Positions 1 to 9,492 of a stretch of 64,000 nucleotides of DNA are shown here, one piece after another. The translations under genes were made by a program, and so were the position numbers. The notes under the pieces are model-generated. The model made no database searches, was not told where the DNA came from, and worked only from the letters and a program-made list of their open reading frames with translations. Positions within the stretch are counted from its first letter, which is position 1, and each line of letters opens with the position of its first letter. The DNA is taken from NCBI GenBank assembly GCA_017617065.1, contig JAFZWP010000021.1, forward strand, positions 35,028-99,027. Direction: 5' to 3'. The DNA comes from Bacilli bacterium (GTDB taxonomy: Bacteria > Bacillota_I > Bacilli_A > ML615J-28 > CAG-698).

Positions 1-83
1 CCTAGAAACTTCTTTGCTTTGCTTTCGCTTTGTTCTTCAGAAGATTTATTTAATTGTTGAGTGTCTAATACTTCTTTTTCCAT
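1..83 (-). CDS. N-terminal fragment of an unknown protein, cut by the window edge
   Basis: The first 27 codons of a minus-strand gene are visible, starting with an ATG one base after the stop of the beta-propeller gene. A GGTGAGG ribosome site lies about nine bases upstream of this ATG; an in-frame ATG at 92 sits too close to that site to be preferred. The visible residues are acidic then lysine-rich (MEKEVLDTQQLNKSSEEQ, ending AKKFL), like a cytoplasmic leader before a membrane segment. It is the last visible gene of the GH20/ABC sugar operon. The function cannot be told from this fragment. Confidence 0.75.
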   Translation of the reverse strand, partial: MEKEVLDTQQLNKSSEEQSESKAKKFL

Positions 84-84
84 A

Positions 85-2235
85 TTATTCATCCTCACCC
101 ATATTTAATTCTTCTTTCTTTTTGCCTTTACCTAATTTCTTACGAATAATCTTAACAACTACTAATACAATTACTAAACCAACAACTGTATATAGTACTG
201 GTGGAGCATAGCGTTTAATTAAATTATTTCTATATAATTTATATGCTTCAGAGTATTGTAGTTTATTAGAACCACTCTTGAAATATTGCATTGCAATTTT
301 ATACTCTTTATCTTTTAAGTATTTCTTACCAACACCAACATATGCATATTCATAGTTAGCATTGAATTTGATAACTTTCTTCCAGTATTCTGCTGCTGTA
401 TCGATGTCACCACGGTATTCTTGTTCTACGGCTTTATTGATATAACTACCAATTTCAGTTGATACGAATACTTTTAATTCTTTTGTATTCTTATCTAGAA
501 CAACAATATCACCACCATAATATTGAATAGCAACTGGTGCATCTAATACATTAGTGTATTTACCACTTTCACCAGAGATATAAAGTAGATGTCCTTCATT
601 GTCATATGTGAATAAACGATTACGTTTGCTATCAACTACTGTATACATTCCATATTCATTAACAGCGATTGCGTTAAAGCTTGATGGACCAACAGCAATT
701 TCAGCACCGTTTGCCGTATCAGCTACATATGTCAAGTCTCCTTGAGGAGGAGCGTATCCATTACGACGTAATACATCTTTTCCAGCTGGATTAAGTTTCT
801 TAATCATAGCTGTTGAGTTAACACTACCATTTGAGTTTGTAATTGGTGAAGCTGTACTATAAATAAATGTACCACTTACATCTACTGCCATACTTGTAAA
901 TGTAGTATTGATGTATGATTTTCTACTTTCGTATTGAGCTTCTGTTGATACTGATAACCAGAATATATCCCATGCAGTAAGTGTTACATTGTTAACACCT
1001 GTAAATCTCTTATAAATACCACTAGCATCAAATTGAAGAATGCCTTCAAAGACACTATTAGCGATAACATAAATTCTACCAGCGTTATCTGTAACAACCT
1101 TTTGAGGTTGGAATACTTGAGCATCAAATACTGGTACATTTTCATATTCATTAGGGTTAGTGATAACGATATTGATCTTTAATGTTTGTGAATCAATACA
1201 TAATACTTGGTTGTTATCATAATCACAAATGTAAATGAAATCACGGTTATCTAAAGATTCATCCGCAAACTTAGTGATAACGCTACGATATGTTGATTTA
1301 GGGTTAGCTAAACCAATTACATAGTTTTCGTTATTTCTAATTGCAGCTAGTGACATTTCGCTACAATCACTTACTAGTTTTGCTTGAACTGCATCTTTAT
1401 TTGAGAAGTCTGATGCTACATAACTTGCACCTTCTACTTCGTGTAATGTATCGTTTGAATACTTTAATAAGTTAGCAATGTTGTTAGCTAACATTTTAGC
1501 CGAACTTACATCATATACTTCAGGTGTAGCACCTTGATAATCATAACCAATATTAGCTTTTGTACATGCACCAAGTAAATATTCATTATTTAAGTTAGCA
1601 GATGCTGCATATGATAAATACCAAGCCCATTTAGAAGTGAATGCTTTATCTAATTCTAAAATACCTTGTTTTGTGCTATCCCAACTTGCATCATCTTCAC
1701 CATTACCAACAAGTATATACTTAGTTGATTCGTAGAAGTTATCTGCGGTAACGTTGCTAAGTGCAAAACCATTTGCTTTTAATGATTTATTAAATTCTTT
1801 TAAGAAATCATCTACGATTCTACTAGCTGAATCATATTTAACTACGATTTCAGAGCCATTACTTCTAATTGCTTTTAATTGATCATCACTAAATTTTGTT
1901 TGATCTAAAACAAATGAGTTATATGAATCAATCATATGGAATGATGTGTCAAGTACATATACTGAATTTGCTTTTGAATCTGTTAAATACATCTTTACTT
2001 CATCAGTAGTTGGATGGTTAAAGATGAAGAAATCTTCAGGAGAAGTTAGGTTACTATAACCAATTCCTAGAGTTTGACCATCAAAACTATGGTCATAGAT
2101 TAAGCCTTCTGCTGAATAAATAATCTTTTTGTTGTGGTCATATGAATAACCAGTTGCTGCCTTGCTGTGTAATCCTAAACCAACTAAACTGAACGCTAAA
2201 ACTAGAATGAAGATTTTTGAAATAATTCTTTTCAT
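85..2235 (-). CDS. Secreted membrane-anchored beta-propeller/TPR protein of the sugar ABC operon
   Basis: The 716-residue product has a signal peptide (about residues 1-26), a long extracytoplasmic region, a TPR-like helical stretch (about 600-665), one membrane helix (about 680-698) and a charged cytoplasmic tail rich in lysine and glutamate. The middle contains repeated strands of NHL or six-bladed propeller type, for example FIYICDYDNNQVLCIDS, GRIYVIANSVFEGILQFD and YTVVDSKRNRLFTYD. It follows the second permease by nine bases and has an AGGAG site, so it belongs to the operon. A role as a surface partner of the transporter is an inference from position. No catalytic motif was recognised. 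Confidence 0.75.
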   Translation of the reverse strand: MKRIISKIFILVLAFSLVGLGLHSKAATGYSYDHNKKIIYSAEGLIYDHSFDGQTLGIGYSNLTSPEDFFIFNHPTTDEVKMYLTDSKANSVYVLDTSFHMIDSYNSFVLDQTKFSDDQLKAIRSNGSEIVVKYDSASRIVDDFLKEFNKSLKANGFALSNVTADNFYESTKYILVGNGEDDASWDSTKQGILELDKAFTSKWAWYLSYAASANLNNEYLLGACTKANIGYDYQGATPEVYDVSSAKMLANNIANLLKYSNDTLHEVEGASYVASDFSNKDAVQAKLVSDCSEMSLAAIRNNENYVIGLANPKSTYRSVITKFADESLDNRDFIYICDYDNNQVLCIDSQTLKINIVITNPNEYENVPVFDAQVFQPQKVVTDNAGRIYVIANSVFEGILQFDASGIYKRFTGVNNVTLTAWDIFWLSVSTEAQYESRKSYINTTFTSMAVDVSGTFIYSTASPITNSNGSVNSTAMIKKLNPAGKDVLRRNGYAPPQGDLTYVADTANGAEIAVGPSSFNAIAVNEYGMYTVVDSKRNRLFTYDNEGHLLYISGESGKYTNVLDAPVAIQYYGGDIVVLDKNTKELKVFVSTEIGSYINKAVEQEYRGDIDTAAEYWKKVIKFNANYEYAYVGVGKKYLKDKEYKIAMQYFKSGSNKLQYSEAYKLYRNNLIKRYAPPVLYTVVGLVIVLVVVKIIRKKLGKGKKKEELNMGEDE

Positions 2236-2244
2236 ACTTTACTC

Positions 2245-3216
2245 CTACTTCATACCAGAATGAGCCATTGTTTCCATAACTTGTGATTGAGAAATTATGA
2301 ATACAAGGATTGGCACTAAAATCATAATTAAACTAACGGCAGCTGATATACCTTCTAGGGCTGGTCCACCAGCAGAAATCTGACTTAAGGCATAACTTAC
2401 TAACTTATAATCTTCACGATAGATGTAACTTGATCCATCTGCAGACCATAGATCTTGGATTAATAAGATAATCAAAGTTAACCATGCAGGTTTAACTAGA
2501 GGCATAACAATTTTCCAATAAATTCTAAACTCACCAGCACCATCAATCTTAGCTGATTCAAGAAGTTCGGTTGGTACACCAACCATAAACTGTCTCATTA
2601 AGAATAAACCAAGAGATGATTGTAGTGATGGTAAGATTATTGACCAGTGTGTATCAATCATTCCAAACCAGTTGAAAATGATATAACGAGGAATACCTGT
2701 TACGCTGCTTGGGAACATTAATGATAAAGTAATCATTGCTAAGATGAATGCGCCACCAGGAACTTTATATTTTGCTAGTGGGTATGCACACATTGAAGCA
2801 ACAAGTAAATGACCAAATGTACCAGCAACAGTAATTAATATAGTATTGAAGAAATATCTTGAGAATGGAACTAATGAACTAGTTAGAGCATTAGCCAAGT
2901 TTTCAAAGTTTGCAAGTGTTGGTTTACGAACGAAGAATCTTGGAGGGAATAAGAATAATTCATCAAGTGGTTTGAACGCATTATTAACTGTTAGTAATAA
3001 TGGTAAGAAACTAAAGATTCCGCAAATCGATAAGAATACGATTAAGGCGATATCTCCACCTGTAGAACGGTTTACTCTTTTCTTTTTCTTTGATCTACGA
3101 TATACCTTCGAATTACTAATTTCTGAGAAAGGACGAGAATCAATTCTAGCAGATTTGATTTCGTTAACATCACGTTTAGAACGCTTTACTCTAACTTTTT
3201 TAATCTTTTCTGCCAT
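2245..3216 (-). CDS. Carbohydrate ABC transporter permease, MalG type
   Basis: This inner-membrane permease of the carbohydrate uptake family 1 has about six membrane helices. The EAA loop that contacts the ATPase is clear (ESAKIDGAGEFRIYWKIVMP). An unusual basic N-terminal extension of about 50 residues, rich in Lys and Arg, precedes the first helix. I take the ATG at 3216, which has an AGGTGA site, rather than an in-frame GTG at 3225. The start overlaps the stop of the partner permease, implying coupled translation. No ATPase is encoded nearby, so the pair probably uses a shared MsmK/UgpC-like ATPase from elsewhere in the genome (inference). Confidence 0.9.
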   Translation of the reverse strand: MAEKIKKVRVKRSKRDVNEIKSARIDSRPFSEISNSKVYRRSKKKKRVNRSTGGDIALIVFLSICGIFSFLPLLLTVNNAFKPLDELFLFPPRFFVRKPTLANFENLANALTSSLVPFSRYFFNTILITVAGTFGHLLVASMCAYPLAKYKVPGGAFILAMITLSLMFPSSVTGIPRYIIFNWFGMIDTHWSIILPSLQSSLGLFLMRQFMVGVPTELLESAKIDGAGEFRIYWKIVMPLVKPAWLTLIILLIQDLWSADGSSYIYREDYKLVSYALSQISAGGPALEGISAAVSLIMILVPILVFIISQSQVMETMAHSGMK

Positions 3217-3217
3217 T

Positions 3218-4219
3218 TTATTCACCTACCTTACTAATGATCTTTCTAATCAACTTATTAAGTCCGATAGAAGCTAAGAATAATAAGGTTGCAATTGCTG
3301 AAGCATAACCCATTTCGAAACGTAAGTTACCATAGTCTTGTAAGTGGTTTACAATCGTATGCGCAGCATAGTCAACTGAAGGGAATCCAGCAAGCGATAC
3401 TGTAATTGATCCAATACCTAATGTACCAGAAATTTGAATTACGGCACTAAATACAAGTTGTGGCTTCATACTAGGAAGTGTGATGTACCATAACTCTTGC
3501 CATCTATTTTTAACACCGTCAACTGCTGCTGCTTCATATAGTGTTTTATCAACACCTTTTAGACCAGCAACTAGTGACAAGAAGTTAACACCTAAACTCA
3601 TCCACAACTGTACTACAATTACAATTGCTAAGATGTATTTAGTATTTGTTAACCATTGAATTGGTTCTTGAATTAAACCAAAGCTTACTAGGAACGCATT
3701 TGCATATCCATATGAGTCACTTGAGAAGATATATGTCCAAATAGCTAAGGCATTACCTGCAAGTGATGGTGCATAGAATACTAATGTAATGATTGGTCGA
3801 ATACGATCAGGTAATTCATTGATTAGCCAAGCAAATACGAATGCCATGATATAACCAACTGGACCAGTGATTACAGCTAGTATTACAGTGTTCTTTAAAG
3901 CGGTAATAAAGATTTGGTCATCTAAGAATAAAGTTAAGTAGTTACTAAACCATATAAACTTAGGTGTCTCTAACATGTTGTAGTAAGTAAAGCTTAAATA
4001 TAAACTCATTACAACTGGAATAATTGTGAAGAATAAGAATAATAACAAGAATGGGAACATCATTAAGTATAATGTTCTATTCAAATATAGTTTTCTTCTA
4101 ATTGGTTTACCACGTTTACTCCATTTATCAATCTTTCTACCAGTTTCATTCCACCAGTTAGCAAACTTTTTCCAGCCTTTAACTAAAAAGTTAGGTTCTT
4201 TATTTATTGAGTTTTCCAT
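3218..4219 (-). CDS. Carbohydrate ABC transporter permease, MalF type
   Basis: The 333-residue product is the first permease of a sugar uptake system, with about six membrane helices and the conserved cytoplasmic loop YEAAAVDGVKNRWQELWYI, the ATPase contact. A basic cytoplasmic leader of about 50 residues precedes the first helix. The gene has a strong AAGGAGG site, lies 14 bases after the large binding-protein gene and overlaps the next permease. The substrate is not readable from the permease. The upstream GH20 enzyme suggests N-acetylhexosamine-containing oligosaccharides. Confidence 0.9.
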   Translation of the reverse strand: MENSINKEPNFLVKGWKKFANWWNETGRKIDKWSKRGKPIRRKLYLNRTLYLMMFPFLLLFLFFTIIPVVMSLYLSFTYYNMLETPKFIWFSNYLTLFLDDQIFITALKNTVILAVITGPVGYIMAFVFAWLINELPDRIRPIITLVFYAPSLAGNALAIWTYIFSSDSYGYANAFLVSFGLIQEPIQWLTNTKYILAIVIVVQLWMSLGVNFLSLVAGLKGVDKTLYEAAAVDGVKNRWQELWYITLPSMKPQLVFSAVIQISGTLGIGSITVSLAGFPSVDYAAHTIVNHLQDYGNLRFEMGYASAIATLLFLASIGLNKLIRKIISKVGE

Positions 4220-4233
4220 TATTTCCCTCCTTT

Positions 4234-7200
4234 TTAGCCGTAGTAGTCAGGTGATGTACCAAGTCCGAACTCATCACGTTTACGGTTAATTTCGTTATTG
4301 ATAGTTCTTACATAGTCATCAAGTGTCTCTCGAGGATTTGTTTTATTATTAACTACATATCTAAATGCATTTTCTAGGTTACGTCCAGTGTAGTATCCAC
4401 CAGCAACTTCTGGTACACCAACTGTATTTTCCCATTGTTCCATTAATACTGCTAATTCTTCTACTGTCCAAGATAATTGTTGGAAGGCTTCAATATTAGC
4501 AGTTGGATGACGAGCAGCTGCACCTAAGATAGATTCAATTTCACGAGCGTATTGGATTTGTGTATCAGCACTAGTCCACCACTTCATGAATTCCCAACCA
4601 CCTTCTGGATTCTTGGCTTGTTTCATTAACATGATTGCGCTTCCACCAGCGGCTCCATCGATATGTAGGTCACCGTTATCATCTACAGTTCCTGGCATTA
4701 GGGCAAATTTCCATTTACCTCTAATTTCTGGAGCTGATACTGCTAACGTATTATAAGTTTCATAACTTGCAATACCGATTGGCATTTCACCTGTTCTAAA
4801 TCTATTGATGAATGTTCCACCACTTACTGAAAGTGAGAAACTATAATCTGTATAGAATGAACACCAGAATTCAAATGCATTGATTGCTTCTTCTGAATCA
4901 AAATTAGATTCCATATATTCTTTACCAGTAGCTTCGTTAATTCTAGTACGATAGAATCTACCGCCAGTTTGATATAAACGGCTAGCAAATACTTGGTTAA
5001 CTACGCTACTTGCACCAACTGTATTTAGTGGTAAGTAGAATGATAAGTTCTGGAATTGTAATTCTGGAATTAAGTTAATAGCATCTGTCCAAGTTTGAGG
5101 AACATCCCATCCTTGAGCTTCGAAGATATCAGTACGGTAAAACATTACTAGGAATCCTTGAGTATTAGGTAGAGCATAGAAGCCACCTTCTAACTCATAT
5201 GGAGTCATCGCACTATCTTGCCATCTTGATGTTGCTTCACCATCAACTTTTACTGAGTAGCTCTTATTTCCATTAGCATCAACTTTTTCTTCAACTACGA
5301 AATCAGGGAATTGAGTTAAATCATAAATTGCTCCACGGATAGCGTAGTTTACAGGAGTACCATTATCTGCTTGAATAGCAACATCTGGACCATTTCCAGA
5401 AAGTGTAGCAGTTAATAATACGCTACTTGATACTGCTTTTAAGTCAACATTTATTCTATGTTGATGAGTAAATGAACTATTTACTAGTGTTCTAATCGCA
5501 TTAGCTTGTTCACGACCAGCCGATCCACCAGTAAGTAACCATACTTCAATATTTGAATAATCAGCTGTAGCAGGTGTTTTACCAATTGTTGTGTAATCAA
5601 AGAAGAATGATTTTACAAATGCTACAAGCTTAAATCCTAAACCACCAAAGAAGTTTTGATTAGCTCTTGGTAATTTGTAATCTTTTGTATGAACATATAT
5701 TTCATCAATTGTTAATGTTTGTTCTGTAACTGTTAAAATCCAAGTACCTAAAGCAGAAATATTAGAACTAAATGTAGATAAGTTACGTTGAATGTTACGA
5801 GGCTTCTTAACAAATTTTTCTAACTGTAACGCCATTGTTTCTAATGATGCTGTTTCACCACTCTTTTCACCTGAAATTTCTGTGATTCTTGCAGCTATTT
5901 CTCTTAGTTCTCTTGCATATTCTTTAAATTTACCATCGTTTGCTTCTTCTGTATTAGGATTGTCAAATAATTCTGGTAATCTTTCTTTTAATTTATAGTT
6001 AATATAGTTATCTGGAGATGTACCAGTAATAGCAATAATTTCACGATATACATTATTTAAGTTATCGATAATTGTTTGTACGCTATTAATTTCACTACCA
6101 TAATCACCAAGGCTTGCTTCAAGTGCAATAATGTTTTCACCTTGTTTTAGATGGAAGTAGAAATCACCATCTGCATTACCTAAAGTAACGATACTATAAT
6201 TAGCACTATAATTAAATTTACAGTTCTTTGCTTCAGCGAATGGAATCTCATTGTTTATACTTACAGTTCTAACTGCAAATAGTCCACGTGATGAGTTTTG
6301 CTTACATCTTAGAGAGATTTTATATAAGCCATCAACTGGGACATTTACATTCCAACTGATCCAGTCACCTGAAGTTGACCATTTAGCTCCACCAATTACA
6401 TTTAAGATAATCTTAACATGATCGGTATTTTGTAAATTGCCTTCACCATCAATATAATGACTTAATTTTGAAGAACGATCAGATACTGCGTATAGTGTTG
6501 ATGAAGAACGGTATGAAGCATTTTCAGCTTGAATTGTCCATTCATTTTGATTGATATCCATATGATCTTTATCAACAATCTTAACGCCATCAGCTATCCA
6601 TTTGTTATATACGTCTTGATATGAGTCATATTTTTCTTTTGGTGTTAAATATACTTTATAAATACTCATGCATTCTCTAACAGCTTCAATTGTTAATTTA
6701 TGAGTACCTGCTGTAAAGAATACTAAGTAAGGCTCTGTTACATAACCAACTGAATCTTTAGCATAAACTTGACGACGGAAGAAATATTCTGCTTGTTCAG
6801 GTTTAATTTGGTTGCCATTGATATCAGTGATGATTTCTGCACCAGGTGCATCCATCCATATACGTTGGAATGATACATTTAATAATGCATCATATGGAGG
6901 TATGTAATTACCATTTGCATCTTGTTCTTCATCAACGATGAATTTACGTTCGATGTTTGCTCCACCGCTTTGTTCTGCTACATAATCAAGCATGATATTA
7001 TAGAAACCATCTTGAGGAACATCAAATGTCCAAGTGGCAGAACCAGTCGCTCCCATATATACTACTTTATCGTTAACATCACTTTGAGCAACTGATAGAT
7101 CAGTATAAGTAATTTCATCGTATCTAACACTGACTTCGTGTTCTACACCACGATCATCTCTTTCTTTATGAACATGATTTGAAGTTATTTCTTTGAAATA

Positions 7201-7476
7201 TGTTTCGTTTGTTGAACCTGGAACTAAAACGGCATCTTTAGCTTCTAGTTCAATTGCTTCATCAGGATATAAATCTGCATTTTCATAATTATGAAGTTCT
7301 AAGTATTTAAGGTATTTACCTGTAGGCGCTACATCTTTCATAATTGTTGAATTGGAAGATATATGGCCTTTATTAAAACTTTGAACAATAGCAATTATTA
7401 AAATGACAAACACTACAACTCCAAGTGCTATGAAGAATATCTTCTTTAGCAACTTATCAGTAATTACTATTTTCAT
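4234..7476 (-). CDS. Membrane-anchored solute-binding protein with carbohydrate-binding-like domains
   Basis: At 1080 residues this is more than twice the usual size of a family 1 sugar-binding protein. An uncleaved N-terminal membrane helix (about 13-33, no lipobox cysteine) anchors it. Two beta-rich regions (about 60-290 and 315-480) resemble CBM6/CBM35 jelly rolls, with signatures such as ATWTFDVPQDGFYNIMLDYV and DWISWNVNVPVDGLYKISL. A helical linker follows, then a classical extracellular solute-binding fold from about residue 640 (GPDVAIQADNGTPVNYAI). Its ATG overlaps the GH20 stop as ATGA. It should capture oligosaccharides at the membrane surface for the two permeases; the domain boundaries are by eye. 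Confidence 0.85.
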   Translation of the reverse strand: MKIVITDKLLKKIFFIALGVVVFVILIIAIVQSFNKGHISSNSTIMKDVAPTGKYLKYLELHNYENADLYPDEAIELEAKDAVLVPGSTNETYFKEITSNHVHKERDDRGVEHEVSVRYDEITYTDLSVAQSDVNDKVVYMGATGSATWTFDVPQDGFYNIMLDYVAEQSGGANIERKFIVDEEQDANGNYIPPYDALLNVSFQRIWMDAPGAEIITDINGNQIKPEQAEYFFRRQVYAKDSVGYVTEPYLVFFTAGTHKLTIEAVRECMSIYKVYLTPKEKYDSYQDVYNKWIADGVKIVDKDHMDINQNEWTIQAENASYRSSSTLYAVSDRSSKLSHYIDGEGNLQNTDHVKIILNVIGGAKWSTSGDWISWNVNVPVDGLYKISLRCKQNSSRGLFAVRTVSINNEIPFAEAKNCKFNYSANYSIVTLGNADGDFYFHLKQGENIIALEASLGDYGSEINSVQTIIDNLNNVYREIIAITGTSPDNYINYKLKERLPELFDNPNTEEANDGKFKEYARELREIAARITEISGEKSGETASLETMALQLEKFVKKPRNIQRNLSTFSSNISALGTWILTVTEQTLTIDEIYVHTKDYKLPRANQNFFGGLGFKLVAFVKSFFFDYTTIGKTPATADYSNIEVWLLTGGSAGREQANAIRTLVNSSFTHQHRINVDLKAVSSSVLLTATLSGNGPDVAIQADNGTPVNYAIRGAIYDLTQFPDFVVEEKVDANGNKSYSVKVDGEATSRWQDSAMTPYELEGGFYALPNTQGFLVMFYRTDIFEAQGWDVPQTWTDAINLIPELQFQNLSFYLPLNTVGASSVVNQVFASRLYQTGGRFYRTRINEATGKEYMESNFDSEEAINAFEFWCSFYTDYSFSLSVSGGTFINRFRTGEMPIGIASYETYNTLAVSAPEIRGKWKFALMPGTVDDNGDLHIDGAAGGSAIMLMKQAKNPEGGWEFMKWWTSADTQIQYAREIESILGAAARHPTANIEAFQQLSWTVEELAVLMEQWENTVGVPEVAGGYYTGRNLENAFRYVVNNKTNPRETLDDYVRTINNEINRKRDEFGLGTSPDYYG

Positions 7477-9308
7477 TTAAGCCTCCCTATAAATTTCTCA
7501 CACATAATCATTACATTAGTGATTTTTTGAATACTATCATCTAATTCACTATATTTGTTTCTCTCTAACCAAATATATTTTAATGATTCAATTAATATGT
7601 CTTTTTGTTTTAAAATCTCTTTAAATCGTTTAATTCTAAACTTATTGTCATAGTCTTTATTTATTGCTAGCAAGAATGTAGCTAATGTTTTAAGCAAATG
7701 AATTGCAAATGCTAATTCATCTTTAACTAAGTTATCTACATCACAATCAAGTAATTGATTATATTTTGAATCATAGAAATCCATGATTGCATTATATTTT
7801 TCAATTGTTAATTCCTTGCCTTCCATTCTCTGCACCATATAATCCACATAATCTTCTTGATCTTGATCAAGTGCATTGAATGCTTGAGTTATTACATGGA
7901 ATGAATGAGTTGCATTACCTACATAATCATTTTCAAAATGATAATAATTACCTAAGTCTAGGATTAGATCGCAAATCATTCCACTACTGTCATTAAAGAT
8001 TTCTCTATTTACAAACTTTCTTGCTTTCTTGAAGGCACCTTCATTACATCTATATGAAAGTAAACCCGCATAAGCTAAATAAGGAAAAGTAATTGGCAAT
8101 GGTTGTAAATGACCATTATCGCCCCAATCAGTAAGTAATATTCCTTCACCACCATATTCATGGCAATAATAACAAGCATTTAAGATGTTTTCGTAAGCGT
8201 CATCTTTTCTTCCTGTTATTGTATTCCAAGTTGATGTTCCGGGTGCTGCTAAGAATTTTATTCCTGCATTAGCTAATTTCTTTAGATGATCTTTAAATGG
8301 GTGTTCTGCTTCATATCCCCATTCAGCAAATATCATATCTTTTGGAATAAGAGGTAGAGCATCATCGTGATTAATTAACACATCACCCCAAATAATTGGA
8401 ATCTTTCCATATTTTTTAATCTCTTCATATGCCTTTAACATATAGTCAATATATACTTTTTCTTCACCATCTTTTTCTACAGCTTCTTTTGTTTTTTCTA
8501 AGCCTAATTCAAATGGTTCATCAAAGTTCATATTGAAGTATTTAGATTTCATATATGGAATCATATCCGCATATGTCTTTTTAACTAGTTCAATAGATTC
8601 AGGGTCTAAAGCATTTAAAGTAGATGGCTTTCTAAATTTACCCCATTTATACATTCCCGCTTCAGTCTCGCCTAAATGTTTAAGTTCTGGAATAGCGAGC
8701 CATGCACTCATATGACCAAATCCATTCATATTTGGAACAAAATCAATGAATTTAGAATTAGCATATGCTTCTATTTCTTGATATTCTTCAATCGATAAAT
8801 ATCCTTCATCATGAAGATACTCTGGAAATGATTTATAACCAAATGAGAATCCTTCCACATACAGCTCTAAATGATTCATTTTAAGTTTAGCCATTATATC
8901 AATAATTAATTTAACTGTATCTACTTTTGGTACTTTATTACGACTTATGTCGTACATAAATCCACGTACCTTTAAGTCGGGTTCATCAATTATTGTTTGG
9001 CATTGTATAGAATTATCAAAAATTTGTTTTAACGTATTAGTACCGTAGAAGTGTCCTACTGCACTGGATGCATAAACTAATATATCTTTTTCACTTACTA
9101 CTAATTTGTATGCTTCTTCTGGCATTTCGTTATCAATTATGTATTTAAGATTAGCGCTATTTTTATCAGTTTCACTAATTTCCACAAACGCTTTCAATTC
9201 TTGATATACAAAATCATTCTTTAGTTCACTAAAGACGCTAAGTTTTTCAGGCACTTCAAACACACCATCGTTTTTAATAACTTGTTTTGGTATAGGAAAA
9301 ATACTCAT
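7473..9308 (-). CDS. Glycoside hydrolase family 20 beta-N-acetylhexosaminidase
   Basis: The 611-residue enzyme has the GH20 layout: a small N-terminal alpha/beta domain, then a TIM barrel from about residue 110 (VRGFMYDISRNKVPKVDT). The catalytic Asp-Glu pair is D263-E264 in NMNFDEPFELG; in this family the Glu is the acid/base and the Asp holds the substrate N-acetyl group. No signal peptide is present, so it should act in the cytoplasm on imported oligosaccharides, removing terminal GlcNAc or GalNAc. It is the first gene of the transporter operon and ends in an ATGA overlap with the binding-protein gene. Exact substrate linkage is not readable. Confidence 0.88.
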   Translation of the reverse strand: MSIFPIPKQVIKNDGVFEVPEKLSVFSELKNDFVYQELKAFVEISETDKNSANLKYIIDNEMPEEAYKLVVSEKDILVYASSAVGHFYGTNTLKQIFDNSIQCQTIIDEPDLKVRGFMYDISRNKVPKVDTVKLIIDIMAKLKMNHLELYVEGFSFGYKSFPEYLHDEGYLSIEEYQEIEAYANSKFIDFVPNMNGFGHMSAWLAIPELKHLGETEAGMYKWGKFRKPSTLNALDPESIELVKKTYADMIPYMKSKYFNMNFDEPFELGLEKTKEAVEKDGEEKVYIDYMLKAYEEIKKYGKIPIIWGDVLINHDDALPLIPKDMIFAEWGYEAEHPFKDHLKKLANAGIKFLAAPGTSTWNTITGRKDDAYENILNACYYCHEYGGEGILLTDWGDNGHLQPLPITFPYLAYAGLLSYRCNEGAFKKARKFVNREIFNDSSGMICDLILDLGNYYHFENDYVGNATHSFHVITQAFNALDQDQEDYVDYMVQRMEGKELTIEKYNAIMDFYDSKYNQLLDCDVDNLVKDELAFAIHLLKTLATFLLAINKDYDNKFRIKRFKEILKQKDILIESLKYIWLERNKYSELDDSIQKITNVMIMCEKFIGRLK

Positions 9309-9356
9309 TACTATCTCCTTTATGGCATAAAATTAGATATAGTTTCTCTAATTACT

Positions 9357-9385
9357 ATTTTACCTTTTTTTATACATTAATACAA
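9357..9385 (-). promoter_or_regulatory. Promoter of the GH20/ABC sugar operon
   Basis: On the minus strand a TTGTAT -35 and a TAAAAT -10 are separated by exactly 17 bases, upstream of the AAGGAG site of the GH20 gene. The -35 lies inside one arm of a direct repeat that may be an operator. Confidence 0.6.
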
Positions 9386-9401
9386 GCGTATAAATTAATA
9401 C
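9371..9401. repeat. Tandem 13-base direct repeat overlapping the GH20 promoter
   Basis: Two near-identical 13-base units (TATACATTAATAC and TATAAATTAATAC on the plus strand) lie five bases apart, at 9371-9383 and 9389-9401. One unit covers the -35 element. This spacing, about 18 bases start to start, suits a regulator binding side by side; that role is an inference. Confidence 0.45.
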
Positions 9402-9465
9402 ATCTTTTGTTTTTTATAATTTATTTTTATTGTTAAATATATTTTACTTATAATAATCTGATAAT

Positions 9466-9492
9466 CAAAAAAACACACACCATTTAGTGTGT
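9466..9492 (-). terminator. Rho-independent terminator after queH
   Basis: Minus-strand hairpin ACACAC/GTGTGT followed by a run of seven T. It overlaps the last codons of queH and closes the dusB-queH transcript. Confidence 0.7.

Noticed and set aside
9309..9356. Possible CcpA (cre) site before the GH20 operon
   Set aside because: No sequence close to the cre consensus was found near this promoter or before the GH35 gene, so carbon control by cre is not claimed.
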